Below are positions 8,503 to 17,253 of a stretch of DNA of 64,000 nucleotides, in pieces. The translations under genes were made by a program, and so were the position numbers. The DNA is taken from the NCBI RefSeq assembly GCF_005116445.1, contig NZ_SWBQ01000001.1, positions 1 to 64,000 on the forward strand, given 5' to 3'. The stretch's first letter is position 1; every line of letters begins with the position of its first letter. This DNA is from Pedobacter frigoris (GTDB lineage Bacteria > Bacteroidota > Bacteroidia > Sphingobacteriales > Sphingobacteriaceae). The notes below the pieces were generated by a model. That model saw only the letters and a list, made by a program, of their open reading frames with translations, was not told the origin of the DNA and ran no database searches.

Positions 8503-10446
8503 ATGAAAAGAAGCTTATTGATCAGTATATCTGCATTGTTGCTGTTCTGTATACCTGCAAAATCGCAGTATGTACTTAACGAGGCTGATGCGCAATATAA
8601 TTTATACAACTATGTCAGGGCGATTGATTTATATGAACAGGCTTATGCTAAGAAAAACACCTTGCATGCCGCCGAACGTTTGGCCGAAAGCTATAGCCAT
8701 ACCAGGAATTATAAGGAGGCTGAAAGCTGGTACGCCATTGCTTCGGGTATGATAGGCAGTAAGCCTGAGCATGTGCTGGGGTATGCAAAATCATTAGTCA
8801 ATAACAGTAAATACAGTGAGGCTAAAAGCCAATTTAAAAAATATATAGACCTGAAAAAGGATGTTGCCCCCGCCCAGCAGGCGTTATGGCTTCAGTCCTG
8901 TGATTCGGCTCAGAAATGGATGCAACATCCTGTGTCCATTAACATTCAGAATGTCAGGGAAATGAATAGTACATTTTCTGATTGGGGAGCAGTTTTAAAT
9001 AATGGACTGGTCACCTTTACCTCAGACAGGGGAGTACGAGCAGATTCGCAAAAAGGAGGTGGCCGGCCTTTTTTAAAGTTTGATTCAGGAAAGACCCCGG
9101 ATAAGAATGTCTACGGCTGGACCGGTAATTCCTACCTGCGCCTTTATGAATTTCAAAACGCAGGGAATACCGATAATTTAGCTTTATTTCCATTTGATGC
9201 CGGCACCAGTTACCACGTAGGTGCAGCAAGTTTTACCAGTGACGGTAAAGAAATGTTTTTTACATTAACCCGCATTCCAAAAGACCTGCAATATGGTAAA
9301 GGCGGAATGGCGACAGTAAAAGTGGAGATCTACAGCAGTAAAAAAGCTGAAGATGGCAAATGGGGTAAGCCGGTAGCTTTTAAGTACAACAGTCCGAATG
9401 CTTACTCTGTCGGCGACCCATTTATCAGCAAGGACGGTAAGACTTTGTATTTTGTATCCGATATGCCCGGAGGCAAAGGCGGGACAGACATTTACTCGGT
9501 TCACAGAGGTGGTGAAGGTGAATGGTTGATGGCGAACAACATGAGCTCATTGAACACCGGAGGTAATGAACGTAGCCCCTCTGCTGATGAGGCTGGAGAT
9601 TTCTACTTTAGCAGTGACGGACTGGCTGGTATGGGTGGTTTAGATGTATTCAAGTCCGCCGCCCAGGGCAGTGGTTTTGGTAAGCCATTAAATCAGGGCT
9701 ATCCCGTAAATTCCCCTCAGGATGATTTTGCGTTCAATATGTATACCGCTACAGCGGGCTATCTGTCGTCCAACCGGTCAGAAGGCCTGGGTAGTGATGA
9801 TATATACAGCATCACCCGTCAGATTATCCAGGCCATTAAGCTGGAGGGACGTGTGTACAATAAGAAAACAGGTTTACCATTAAGTCAGGCATTGGTTACA
9901 TTGAAAAATAACGACGGACAAACATTAAAAGTAAGTACCGATGAAAGCGGTTACTATTCTTTTAACATAGATAGGGAGGTTTCCTATAATGTACTGGCAG
10001 AAAAGACAAATTTCAGAAGTGCAGATACGAGTTTTGTAACCCGGGTTTCTTTGGTCAAGGATTTTTACCTGGTGCCTGTTGAGCTCAACAAGCCTATCCG
10101 TCTGGAGAATATTTACTATGATTTTGATAAGTCTAATATACGTCCTGATGCAGCAATAGAGCTGGATAAGCTGGTGAAAATTATGCAGGAAAATCCTACA
10201 ATGTGGATTGAGCTGGGCTCGCACACTGATAGCCGTGGTAACGACCAGTACAATCAATGGCTGTCTCAAAGCCGGGCCAATTCAGCTGTTCAATACATTA
10301 TTGACCATGGAATTAGTAAAAACCGGATTACGGCTAAAGGCTATGGAGAGTCGCAGTTGTTAAACCGTTGCGGGAATGGGGTGAAGTGTTCTGAAGCTGA
10401 CCACCAGTTAAACAGAAGGACGGAGTTCAAAATTGTAAAGTACTAA
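8503..10446 (+). CDS. PorE-like TPR/PD40/OmpA family protein
   Basis: 647 residues from the ATG at 8503, chosen because it follows a purine-rich GAAGAAGAAAAG and starts a normal signal peptide (MKRSLLISISALLLF...AKSQ). The in-frame ATG at 8398 lies inside the PorP/SprF gene and gives an implausible leader. Domain order is TPR-like helices (~20-130), WD40-like PD40 propeller with SxDGKxxYFxS motifs (~215-440), carboxypeptidase-regulatory-like beta sandwich (~445-515), and an OmpA peptidoglycan-binding domain (~533-647; YYDFDKSNIRPDA, GSHTDSRG, NRRTEF). This is the architecture of PorE, which ties the T9SS to peptidoglycan. It lacks a convincing lipobox. Confidence 0.85.
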   Translation: MKRSLLISISALLLFCIPAKSQYVLNEADAQYNLYNYVRAIDLYEQAYAKKNTLHAAERLAESYSHTRNYKEAESWYAIASGMIGSKPEHVLGYAKSLVNNSKYSEAKSQFKKYIDLKKDVAPAQQALWLQSCDSAQKWMQHPVSINIQNVREMNSTFSDWGAVLNNGLVTFTSDRGVRADSQKGGGRPFLKFDSGKTPDKNVYGWTGNSYLRLYEFQNAGNTDNLALFPFDAGTSYHVGAASFTSDGKEMFFTLTRIPKDLQYGKGGMATVKVEIYSSKKAEDGKWGKPVAFKYNSPNAYSVGDPFISKDGKTLYFVSDMPGGKGGTDIYSVHRGGEGEWLMANNMSSLNTGGNERSPSADEAGDFYFSSDGLAGMGGLDVFKSAAQGSGFGKPLNQGYPVNSPQDDFAFNMYTATAGYLSSNRSEGLGSDDIYSITRQIIQAIKLEGRVYNKKTGLPLSQALVTLKNNDGQTLKVSTDESGYYSFNIDREVSYNVLAEKTNFRSADTSFVTRVSLVKDFYLVPVELNKPIRLENIYYDFDKSNIRPDAAIELDKLVKIMQENPTMWIELGSHTDSRGNDQYNQWLSQSRANSAVQYIIDHGISKNRITAKGYGESQLLNRCGNGVKCSEADHQLNRRTEFKIVKY

Positions 10447-10509
10447 ACGATAATGGTCATCATTGCTTAAAGAACGTTTTGCAATTAGTTTTAGTTGGTT
10501 AGTGTGGTT

Positions 10510-10538
10510 GGGTGCCTTTTTTAAAGGCACCCTTTTTT
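10510..10538 (+). terminator. Rho-independent terminator of the surface-protein cluster
   Basis: A perfect 10-bp stem (GGGTGCCTTT / AAAGGCACCC) with a TTT loop is followed by a run of six T. It lies 64 bp after the OmpA-like stop codon. Confidence 0.9.
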
Positions 10539-10652
10539 ATTCTTATTCTAGTCCATTTTAATTGGGTAAGATTCATAAATTAAAATATATTTGTCAATAA
10601 GAATTGATTACTATAGCGAATAATATAAGAGGGTAAGGACTTCTTTTAAGGG

Positions 10653-11384
10653 ATGAGTAGCGACGAAGAAATACCAAAAAAAGCAATCTCAACTATCAGC
10701 AGGTATAGTTTGAGTGGAGTATTGCTGGCAACCTATTCGAATGCCAGGATTGCTGCGGAGGCTATTGGAGGAAGTTGGAGCTATATTTCCGGCGCTGCTT
10801 TCCTTCCAAAAAAGGTGCACACCGCTTATGGCTACATCTGGAGGCGTGGAAATGCCCCCCAAATCGATATTACGGATTTAACTTCACGGCGCTTACACAG
10901 GAGTTCTCCCCTGGGCAAAAAACAAAAGGTTGTTGGTCAATACGACTTAAACGGAGATTTTGTGAATTCATATGTGGATACAAAGGAAGCAGGCCGTGCA
11001 GTTGGAGTACATTATCAGGGAATCCGCAAAGTGATAAAAGGCAGGGGCCTGACATACGGAGGATTCATCTGGAGCAGCGAAATCAAAAAGAAAATAAAAG
11101 TCAATCCCAGAATCGTGCTTGATACGACTATTTCACAGTACGATCTCGATGGCAAATGGATTAGGTCATTTGAAAATCCATTTATGGCCAGTAAGCTAAC
11201 AGGGGTAGATAACAGCAGCATTGCACAGGCTTTAAATGGTACAGTGCTTACTGCAGGTAAGTATCTTTGGCAGAAAGGCGCGCGGCTCCGCATTAATATC
11301 AATGAGTTGCGCAGACATGAACGTTATAAAGGATCGGTGCTTGAAAGTCATATGAAAAAGAAACGGGCACTTAAATCAGGTTAA
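10653..11384 (+). CDS. Stand-alone protein with three NUMOD1-like DNA-binding repeats
   Basis: 243 residues. Three copies of a ~48-residue unit lie at about 17-66, 96-142 and 162-209. Each begins with a Y-D/S-L-x-G core, has an A-A/A-G helix with a following helix-turn-helix-like stretch, and ends Y/F-I/L-W (YIWRRG, GFIWSS, KYLWQK). The pattern matches NUMOD1 (nuclease-associated modular DNA-binding domain 1). No GIY-YIG, HNH or other nuclease motif is present. The last ~35 residues are strongly basic. A DNA-binding role is inferred. It sits alone between a terminator and an AraC gene, and GGGATG suggests its start. Confidence 0.7.
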   Translation: MSSDEEIPKKAISTISRYSLSGVLLATYSNARIAAEAIGGSWSYISGAAFLPKKVHTAYGYIWRRGNAPQIDITDLTSRRLHRSSPLGKKQKVVGQYDLNGDFVNSYVDTKEAGRAVGVHYQGIRKVIKGRGLTYGGFIWSSEIKKKIKVNPRIVLDTTISQYDLDGKWIRSFENPFMASKLTGVDNSSIAQALNGTVLTAGKYLWQKGARLRININELRRHERYKGSVLESHMKKKRALKSG

Positions 11385-11451
11385 GGTACCTGTGATTTAA
11401 AATCTGTTCTCTTGGCAGCTTCTTCCTGCTTATTTTTTTACTTTTACAAAT

Positions 11452-12360
11452 ATGGTTCATCAACGAAAGGATGGTTTTGAAGGACAAAAACTGATTAGTT
11501 TACCAGGCAGTATTTATAAAAATGCCAGGCAGACCAATCCTTTGCTGAGCCAGCTATTTATTACACATATTGGCTACTTTCCGAAAGCAGCCTATCATTA
11601 CCGTGAGCGCAAGAAAGGTTGTGATGACAACATCCTGATTTATTGTCTGAGCGGAAAAGGCTGGTATATGATTGGCAACAAAAAATATACGGTAGGGCCT
11701 AACCAGTTTATCCATTTGCCGGCTACTTCTGAATACATGCTTTATGGTGCTGATGAAGAAGACCCATGGACCATATACTGGGTGCATTACAGCGGAAAGG
11801 ACATGGCGACCTTTAACAAATCGCTGAGCATAAAAGAGAAAAACGGGCCCGTAAACATTACATTTAATGAAAAAGCTATAGGTATTTGGGACAATATGTA
11901 CCAGAGCCTGGAAATGGGATACAGTAAGGACAATCTTTGCAATGCTAACCTTTGCTTATATCATTTTTTAGCTACTTTTTTCTATCCTGAAAAGCACCTG
12001 AAATCTGCCGGTGAGCGCCAGCCTGATGTCATCAACAGCACCATTCACTACATGAGGTCTAACCTGCAAAAGCGCATCAACATTGATGAGTTTGCTGCCC
12101 TGAACCACCTGTCTGCATCTTACTTTTCTTCGCTTTTCAGAAAAGCTACGGGTATGCCGCCAGGAGATTATTTTATACAGCTTAAAATGCAAAAGGCTTG
12201 TCAGATGCTTTATGATCCGGGATTTAAAATCAAGGAAGTTGCCTATTCGATTGGCTATGATGATCCGCATTATTTTTCCAGGATTTTTAAAAAGCTGATG
12301 GGGATCTCACCCGAACAATACCGTTACCTGAGAACTAAAGACACCAAACCACACTCATAG
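11452..12360 (+). CDS. AraC family transcriptional regulator
   Basis: 302 residues. The N-terminal half is cupin-like (IYCLSGKGWYMIG, FIHLPATSEYMLYG) and should bind a sugar. The C-terminal ~100 residues form the double helix-turn-helix of AraC proteins (INIDEFAALNHLSASYFSSL; IKEVAYSIGYDDPHYFSRIF; GISPEQYR). It ends 18 bp before the first fucosidase gene on the same strand, so it is probably a local activator of the fucose-utilisation genes. Confidence 0.88.
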   Translation: MVHQRKDGFEGQKLISLPGSIYKNARQTNPLLSQLFITHIGYFPKAAYHYRERKKGCDDNILIYCLSGKGWYMIGNKKYTVGPNQFIHLPATSEYMLYGADEEDPWTIYWVHYSGKDMATFNKSLSIKEKNGPVNITFNEKAIGIWDNMYQSLEMGYSKDNLCNANLCLYHFLATFFYPEKHLKSAGERQPDVINSTIHYMRSNLQKRINIDEFAALNHLSASYFSSLFRKATGMPPGDYFIQLKMQKACQMLYDPGFKIKEVAYSIGYDDPHYFSRIFKKLMGISPEQYRYLRTKDTKPHS

Positions 12361-12378
12361 TCTACACAAAAAAACACC

Positions 12379-13830
12379 ATGAAATACTTCCTCAGTTACT
12401 TATGCTTTTTCTTGTTTTATATTGCGGTACAGGCTCAATCCGTTAATCCGAATCCTAACCCGCTGCAAAAGCAGGTGATCAAAAGAGGCTATGGGTTATT
12501 TATGCATTTTGGGATCAATACCTTCAACCAGACAGAATGGTCGGATGGAACTTTGCCTGTCTCATCTTATCAGCCTACTGCGTTAAATTGTGATCAATGG
12601 ATTGCAGATGCTAAAGAGGCAGGTGCCCGTCATGTAGTGCTTACAGTGAAACACCACGATGGCTTTTGCCTGTGGAACAGTCAGTATACTGATTATGATG
12701 TGGCAGCATCACCGGTAAAAACCGATGTGGTGAAAGCGGTAGCCGATGCATGTAAAAAATACGGAGTCCAGTTTGGGATCTATTATTCGCTGTGGGACAG
12801 GCACGAACCTTCGTATAAGGCGGCTGATAAGAAAGAATACATTAAGTATATGAAAAACCAGCTTACCGAACTGCTGACTAACTACGGTCCGGTTTGTGAG
12901 CTATGGTTTGACGGTGCCTGGGATAGGAAAGCGGAGGACTGGGATGTTTCGGGTTTGTATGAACTGACCAAGAAGTTACAGCCCAATTGTGCCTTTACCT
13001 TTAATCATACGATTGGTGTGGGTCAGAATGCCAAAGGAATCGGACAGCCCCGAAACTTTAAAGAAGGGGATGTCATCCGTTTTTACCCGGTTGATTTCAG
13101 GACAAAAGACCCAAACCTGGTTCGCTCGGATGATCCGAAAATATACAGCTATGGAACGCAGTCTTATTATTTGCCATTTGAACATACGATTTGCTTGTCT
13201 GACCGTTGGAATTGGTTTCAAAAGAAAGATATCATCGCTGCACGTCCCTTAGATGAACTGGAGCAATTGTTTTACTGGTGTACTTCCAATGACAATGTAT
13301 TGCTGCTAAATTACCCGCCTGATCAGACAGGGCAGCAGAGGGCAAATGAGCGTGAACGTTTGCTGGAGCTGGCAGACAGGCTGGGGATCCGTGGAGGTAA
13401 GAAGCCTTTGCCTAAGGCAAAAGTGAATTTGGCAATGGGGCAACCGATAATAGCTACCAGTTCGGCACCGGAAAAGCCTGCTGATAAAGCAAATGATACA
13501 GATATGGAGAGTTATTGGATGGCTGCGGAGGACAAATCATCACTTGAAATCAGCTTTAAAAAGCCTCAGAAAGTTAGGCAGATCTCTCTGCTGGAGTACG
13601 CAGACGTGAAAGACCTGGGTGATGGGTTTTCTTCGGAACGCAGCTTTAGAACAACTGCGTTTAATGTGGAGGCTTATATTGGCAGTTCGTGGAAAACGAT
13701 TCATGAGGGAACGACGATCGGAGCATGTCTGACTTTTAAGCTAAAAAATCCGGTTCAGGCTCAAAAGGTTAAAATCAATATTCTTGCAGCAACAAAGCCT
13801 GTTGGTTTCTATCATATTTCAATAGAATAA
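12379..13830 (+). CDS. Alpha-L-fucosidase, GH29
   Basis: 483 residues; signal peptide ending VQAQ near residue 20 places it in the periplasm or outside. The GH29 barrel shows YGLFMHFGINTF, TVKHHDGFCLWNS and LWFDGAWD, in which Asp178 is the expected catalytic nucleophile. Residues from ~350 form a discoidin/F5-8 type beta sandwich, probably carbohydrate-binding. It releases L-fucose from glycans, feeding the dehydratase and dehydrogenase genes that follow. Confidence 0.9.
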   Translation: MKYFLSYLCFFLFYIAVQAQSVNPNPNPLQKQVIKRGYGLFMHFGINTFNQTEWSDGTLPVSSYQPTALNCDQWIADAKEAGARHVVLTVKHHDGFCLWNSQYTDYDVAASPVKTDVVKAVADACKKYGVQFGIYYSLWDRHEPSYKAADKKEYIKYMKNQLTELLTNYGPVCELWFDGAWDRKAEDWDVSGLYELTKKLQPNCAFTFNHTIGVGQNAKGIGQPRNFKEGDVIRFYPVDFRTKDPNLVRSDDPKIYSYGTQSYYLPFEHTICLSDRWNWFQKKDIIAARPLDELEQLFYWCTSNDNVLLLNYPPDQTGQQRANERERLLELADRLGIRGGKKPLPKAKVNLAMGQPIIATSSAPEKPADKANDTDMESYWMAAEDKSSLEISFKKPQKVRQISLLEYADVKDLGDGFSSERSFRTTAFNVEAYIGSSWKTIHEGTTIGACLTFKLKNPVQAQKVKINILAATKPVGFYHISIE

Positions 13831-13907
13831 TCCACTACAATAGAGAAATAGTTTATTGCAGGATTGCTGATGCGATCCTACTTTTGGTTTAACTTAACAC
13901 TAACCAA

Positions 13908-15218
13908 ATGAAACTTTTCTTTAATTTACTGGTAATTGTCCTTTTGGCTGGCCAGGCACAGGCCCAGGCGCCTTTAGTTGACTCTTCAATAAAAACCCCG
14001 AAAGCCGTAATGGATGATTTTATGGATCAGCGGTTTGGGATGTTTATCCATTGGGGACCTGTAGCACTCCGTGGTACAGAGATTGGATGGAGCAGGAGCA
14101 CCACTGTGCCGGCTGAGGAATACGACAATCTTTATAAAGAATTTAATCCTGTTTTGTTTAAAGCCGATGAGTGGGTAAAAACAGCAAAAGATGCAGGGAT
14201 GAAGTACTTGACCATCACTGCGAAGCACCATGATGGCTTCTGTCTTTGGCCGACTGCAGTTTCGGACTACAACATTATGAATACACCTTTTAAAAAGGAT
14301 GTGGTGGGCGAACTGGCCAAAGCCTGTAAAAAGTATGGCATCAAGTTTTGTGTTTATTTTACCGTTCTTGACTGGCGTGATCCCAATTATCCTGTCCCTG
14401 TTTCGGGGGCTAAGGAGATGAGGACTGACGCCGATATGAACAAGTTTGTGAAGACGATGAAGGATGAGTTGACGGAGATCGTAAAGCGCTACCACCCTTA
14501 TATGCTTTGGTTTGATGGAAACTGGGAAAGTCCCTGGAAAAACGAATATGGGGTAGATATCTACAAGATGCTCAAAAAGCTGGATCCTAATGTGATCATC
14601 AATAATCGCCTGGGTGCCAATAACGAACATCCAAAGCTTTCTCCTGCTATATTGGGTGATTATGCGACACCGGAACAAAAGATTGGGGAACTCAATATGA
14701 AGGATCCATGGGAAACCTGTATGACCATTTGCAATCAATGGGCCTGGAAACCGAATGATAAAATGAAAACCCTGAAACAATGTATTCAAACTCTTGCGAA
14801 GACTTCGGGAGGTAATGGAAACCTATTGTTTAATGTAGGTCCGATGCTGGATGGACGCATAGAAGCACGCCAGGTAGCACGCTTAAAGGAAATGGGTGAC
14901 TGGCTTAAAATATATGGAGAAAGCATTTATGGTACCAAAGGAGGTCCTTTTAAACCCAATGAAGTTTTTGCCGCAACCAGAAAGGGAAACAGACTTTACA
15001 TTCATGTTTTTGAAAGAAAGTCGCCAACGCTTGCATTACCTGCTTTAAAAGATGTAAAGGTAAATAGTGCAGGCTTTGTTAAAGGAGGTAAAGTGGATTT
15101 TGATCAGGATGCAAACGGTGTCGTTACCCTGCAGTTACCACAAGTTCTTCCTGACGAAAACGATGCTGTAATTGTATTGGAATTGAATACCAATGCAGAA
15201 AATTTACCAGTAATTTAA
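13908..15218 (+). CDS. Alpha-L-fucosidase, GH29 (second)
   Basis: 436 residues; signal peptide ending QAQA. GH29 motifs are RFGMFIHWGPVALRG, TAKHHDGFCLWPT, MLWFDGNW (Asp203 as likely nucleophile) and GGNGNLLFNVGP. It lacks the discoidin-like C-terminal domain of its neighbour and ends in a short beta domain, so the two enzymes probably differ in linkage preference. It starts 77 bp downstream of the first fucosidase and ends 13 bp before the dehydratase. Confidence 0.9.
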   Translation: MKLFFNLLVIVLLAGQAQAQAPLVDSSIKTPKAVMDDFMDQRFGMFIHWGPVALRGTEIGWSRSTTVPAEEYDNLYKEFNPVLFKADEWVKTAKDAGMKYLTITAKHHDGFCLWPTAVSDYNIMNTPFKKDVVGELAKACKKYGIKFCVYFTVLDWRDPNYPVPVSGAKEMRTDADMNKFVKTMKDELTEIVKRYHPYMLWFDGNWESPWKNEYGVDIYKMLKKLDPNVIINNRLGANNEHPKLSPAILGDYATPEQKIGELNMKDPWETCMTICNQWAWKPNDKMKTLKQCIQTLAKTSGGNGNLLFNVGPMLDGRIEARQVARLKEMGDWLKIYGESIYGTKGGPFKPNEVFAATRKGNRLYIHVFERKSPTLALPALKDVKVNSAGFVKGGKVDFDQDANGVVTLQLPQVLPDENDAVIVLELNTNAENLPVI

Positions 15219-15231
15219 TACCCAATAACAG

Positions 15232-16455
15232 ATGATTAAAAAGATTCAGATCAGGGATGCCAGATTCCCGCTGGCGCCGGGGGCAGGAAGTGATGCTATC
15301 CACCGTGATCCCATATATTCTTATGCCGTAACCAGCTTGATTGATGACAGTGGTTTAGTCGGAACAGGCTTTGCTTTTACTTTAGGAGAAGGTAATGATC
15401 TGGTATGTAAGGCAGCGGAGTTTTATGCTGAACAATTAAAGGGAAGAGATATAGAGGAATTGATGTCTGATTTCGGAGCAGTATTTCATGCGCTGAGCAA
15501 TGAACAACAGTTCCGCTGGCTGGGCCCCCACAAAGGGGTAGTACATCTCGCACTTGCATCAGTAACCAATGCCTGCTATGACCTTTGGGCGAAAAAAAGA
15601 GGATTGCCACTTTGGAAATTACTTACTGAATTGTCGCCGCAGGAAATCCTGAACACGCTGGATTTATCCTACCTTGAAGATGAATTGACTGCAGAACAAG
15701 CACTTCAGCTATTAACCGATAATCAAACAGGAAAGGAAGACAGGCAGAAAATTACAACTGTCGGGTATCCCGGTTATGATACTTCCATAGGATGGTTTAA
15801 TTATTCTGATGAGAAGGTGAGAGAGAATTGTAAGAAAGCTATCGCAGAAGGATTTACTGCAATGAAGTTGAAAGTTGGAAGTGCCGATCCTCAAAGAGAT
15901 ATACGACGTGCGCATATCGTTCGCGAGGTTGCAGCTGATGCAGTGAAGGTAATGTTGGATGCCAACCAGCAGTGGACACTTCCACAGGCACTTAAAATAT
16001 GCAAGGAACTACAGGGAATGAACCCCTACTGGATAGAGGAACCTACACATCCTGATGATATTCTGGCGCACAAAACATTGGCAGATGCGATAGCACCTAC
16101 CAAGCTGGCACTGGGAGAGCATGTGCCGAACCGTATTATTTTTAAAAATTACCTGCAAACTGGATCGGCAGGCTTTATTCAGGCTGATGCCGTGAGGGTG
16201 GGCGGAGTAAGTGAGTTTATTACGATCAGCCTGCTTTGCCGGAAGTATAATGTACCGGTTGTGCCACATGTAGGGGATATGGGGCAGTTGCACCAGCATC
16301 TGGTGTTGTTCAATCATATCAGTATGGGGCATGAAGCTTTATTCCTGGAACACATACCACATTTACAAAAGCATTTTGTAAACCCTGTTAGGGTTGAAGG
16401 GGCCGTCTATAAAACGCCGATGGAACCTGGAAGCAGTTGTGATTTGAAAGATTAA
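15232..16455 (+). CDS. fucD: L-fuconate dehydratase, enolase superfamily
   Basis: 407 residues, near the usual FucD length. It dehydrates L-fuconate to 2-keto-3-deoxy-L-fuconate in the non-phosphorylating fucose pathway. Visible features are the FucD-type TSIGWFNYSDEK, the KxK catalytic lysines (Lys212, Lys214), metal ligands Asp243 (LDANQQW) and Glu269/270 (WIEEP), and the His346-x-x-Asp349 region (PHVGDMGQLHQH). The cytoplasmic enzyme has no signal peptide. Context next to two fucosidases supports fuconate over other acid sugars, although rhamnonate dehydratase cannot be strictly excluded. Confidence 0.85.
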   Translation: MIKKIQIRDARFPLAPGAGSDAIHRDPIYSYAVTSLIDDSGLVGTGFAFTLGEGNDLVCKAAEFYAEQLKGRDIEELMSDFGAVFHALSNEQQFRWLGPHKGVVHLALASVTNACYDLWAKKRGLPLWKLLTELSPQEILNTLDLSYLEDELTAEQALQLLTDNQTGKEDRQKITTVGYPGYDTSIGWFNYSDEKVRENCKKAIAEGFTAMKLKVGSADPQRDIRRAHIVREVAADAVKVMLDANQQWTLPQALKICKELQGMNPYWIEEPTHPDDILAHKTLADAIAPTKLALGEHVPNRIIFKNYLQTGSAGFIQADAVRVGGVSEFITISLLCRKYNVPVVPHVGDMGQLHQHLVLFNHISMGHEALFLEHIPHLQKHFVNPVRVEGAVYKTPMEPGSSCDLKD

Positions 16456-16466
16456 TACAGTTGGAT

Positions 16467-17234
16467 ATGCAATTATTAGAAAATCAGGTTATTTTCCTTA
16501 CGGGCGGTTCGATGGGGATTGGTTTGGAATGTGCAAAAGCTTATGCCAGGGCTGGTGCCAGTGTCGTTATAGCGGCGTCTTCGGGCGATCCGGAAGTCGT
16601 GGCCGCAACGCTGGGCGAACAACACCTTGGGATTTTATGTGACGTATCGAATGCTGCTCAGGTTGCTAAAGCGATTAGCCGGACACTGATTAAGTATGGT
16701 AAAATAAATGCCATCCATAACAATGCGGGTATTGCCAGCCCGTCTAAACCGCTACATGAAACCAGTGATGAAGAATGGGACCAATTGATGAATGTGAATT
16801 TGAAAAGTGTGCTTTATACCAGCAGGTTCGGTTTTGAAGCCCTGAAAAAAAGTAAAGGCTGTATTTTGAACACCAGTAGTCTTGTCGGTGAAATAGGGCA
16901 GGAAAATCATGCTGCTTATACCGCAACGAAAGGCGGTATGAATGCACTGACGAAATCTATGGCGCTGGATTATGCACCACATCACATCCGCGTAAATGCG
17001 GTGTTGCCAGCAGGTGTATGGACCCCATTATTGAAACAATGGAACGAGGAACAAGCCGATCCTCAGTCTATGGAGAAGTACCTGGATGATATACACCCAC
17101 TTGGATATTGTCCGAAAGGTGATGTAATTGCAGATGCCTGTGTTTTTCTGATCTCGGATAAAGCCAGGTTTATCACAGGAACCATCTTGCCGGTAAGCGG
17201 AGGCGCGGAATTGGGCTACAAGGCAGCAAAATAG
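16467..17234 (+). CDS. SDR dehydrogenase, probable 2-keto-3-deoxy-L-fuconate dehydrogenase
   Basis: 255 residues from the ATG at 16467; a TTG two codons upstream (16461) is a weaker start. Classical SDR motifs are visible: TGGSMGIG cofactor loop, NNAG, catalytic Ser in NTSSLVGE, and YTATK for Tyr/Lys. In the known Xanthomonas-type pathway an SDR oxidises 2-keto-3-deoxy-L-fuconate to the 2,4-diketo compound, and this gene follows fucD directly. The substrate is inferred from context. Confidence 0.75.
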   Translation: MQLLENQVIFLTGGSMGIGLECAKAYARAGASVVIAASSGDPEVVAATLGEQHLGILCDVSNAAQVAKAISRTLIKYGKINAIHNNAGIASPSKPLHETSDEEWDQLMNVNLKSVLYTSRFGFEALKKSKGCILNTSSLVGEIGQENHAAYTATKGGMNALTKSMALDYAPHHIRVNAVLPAGVWTPLLKQWNEEQADPQSMEKYLDDIHPLGYCPKGDVIADACVFLISDKARFITGTILPVSGGAELGYKAAK

Positions 17235-17253
17235 AAAGATTAAAAATTTTAAG

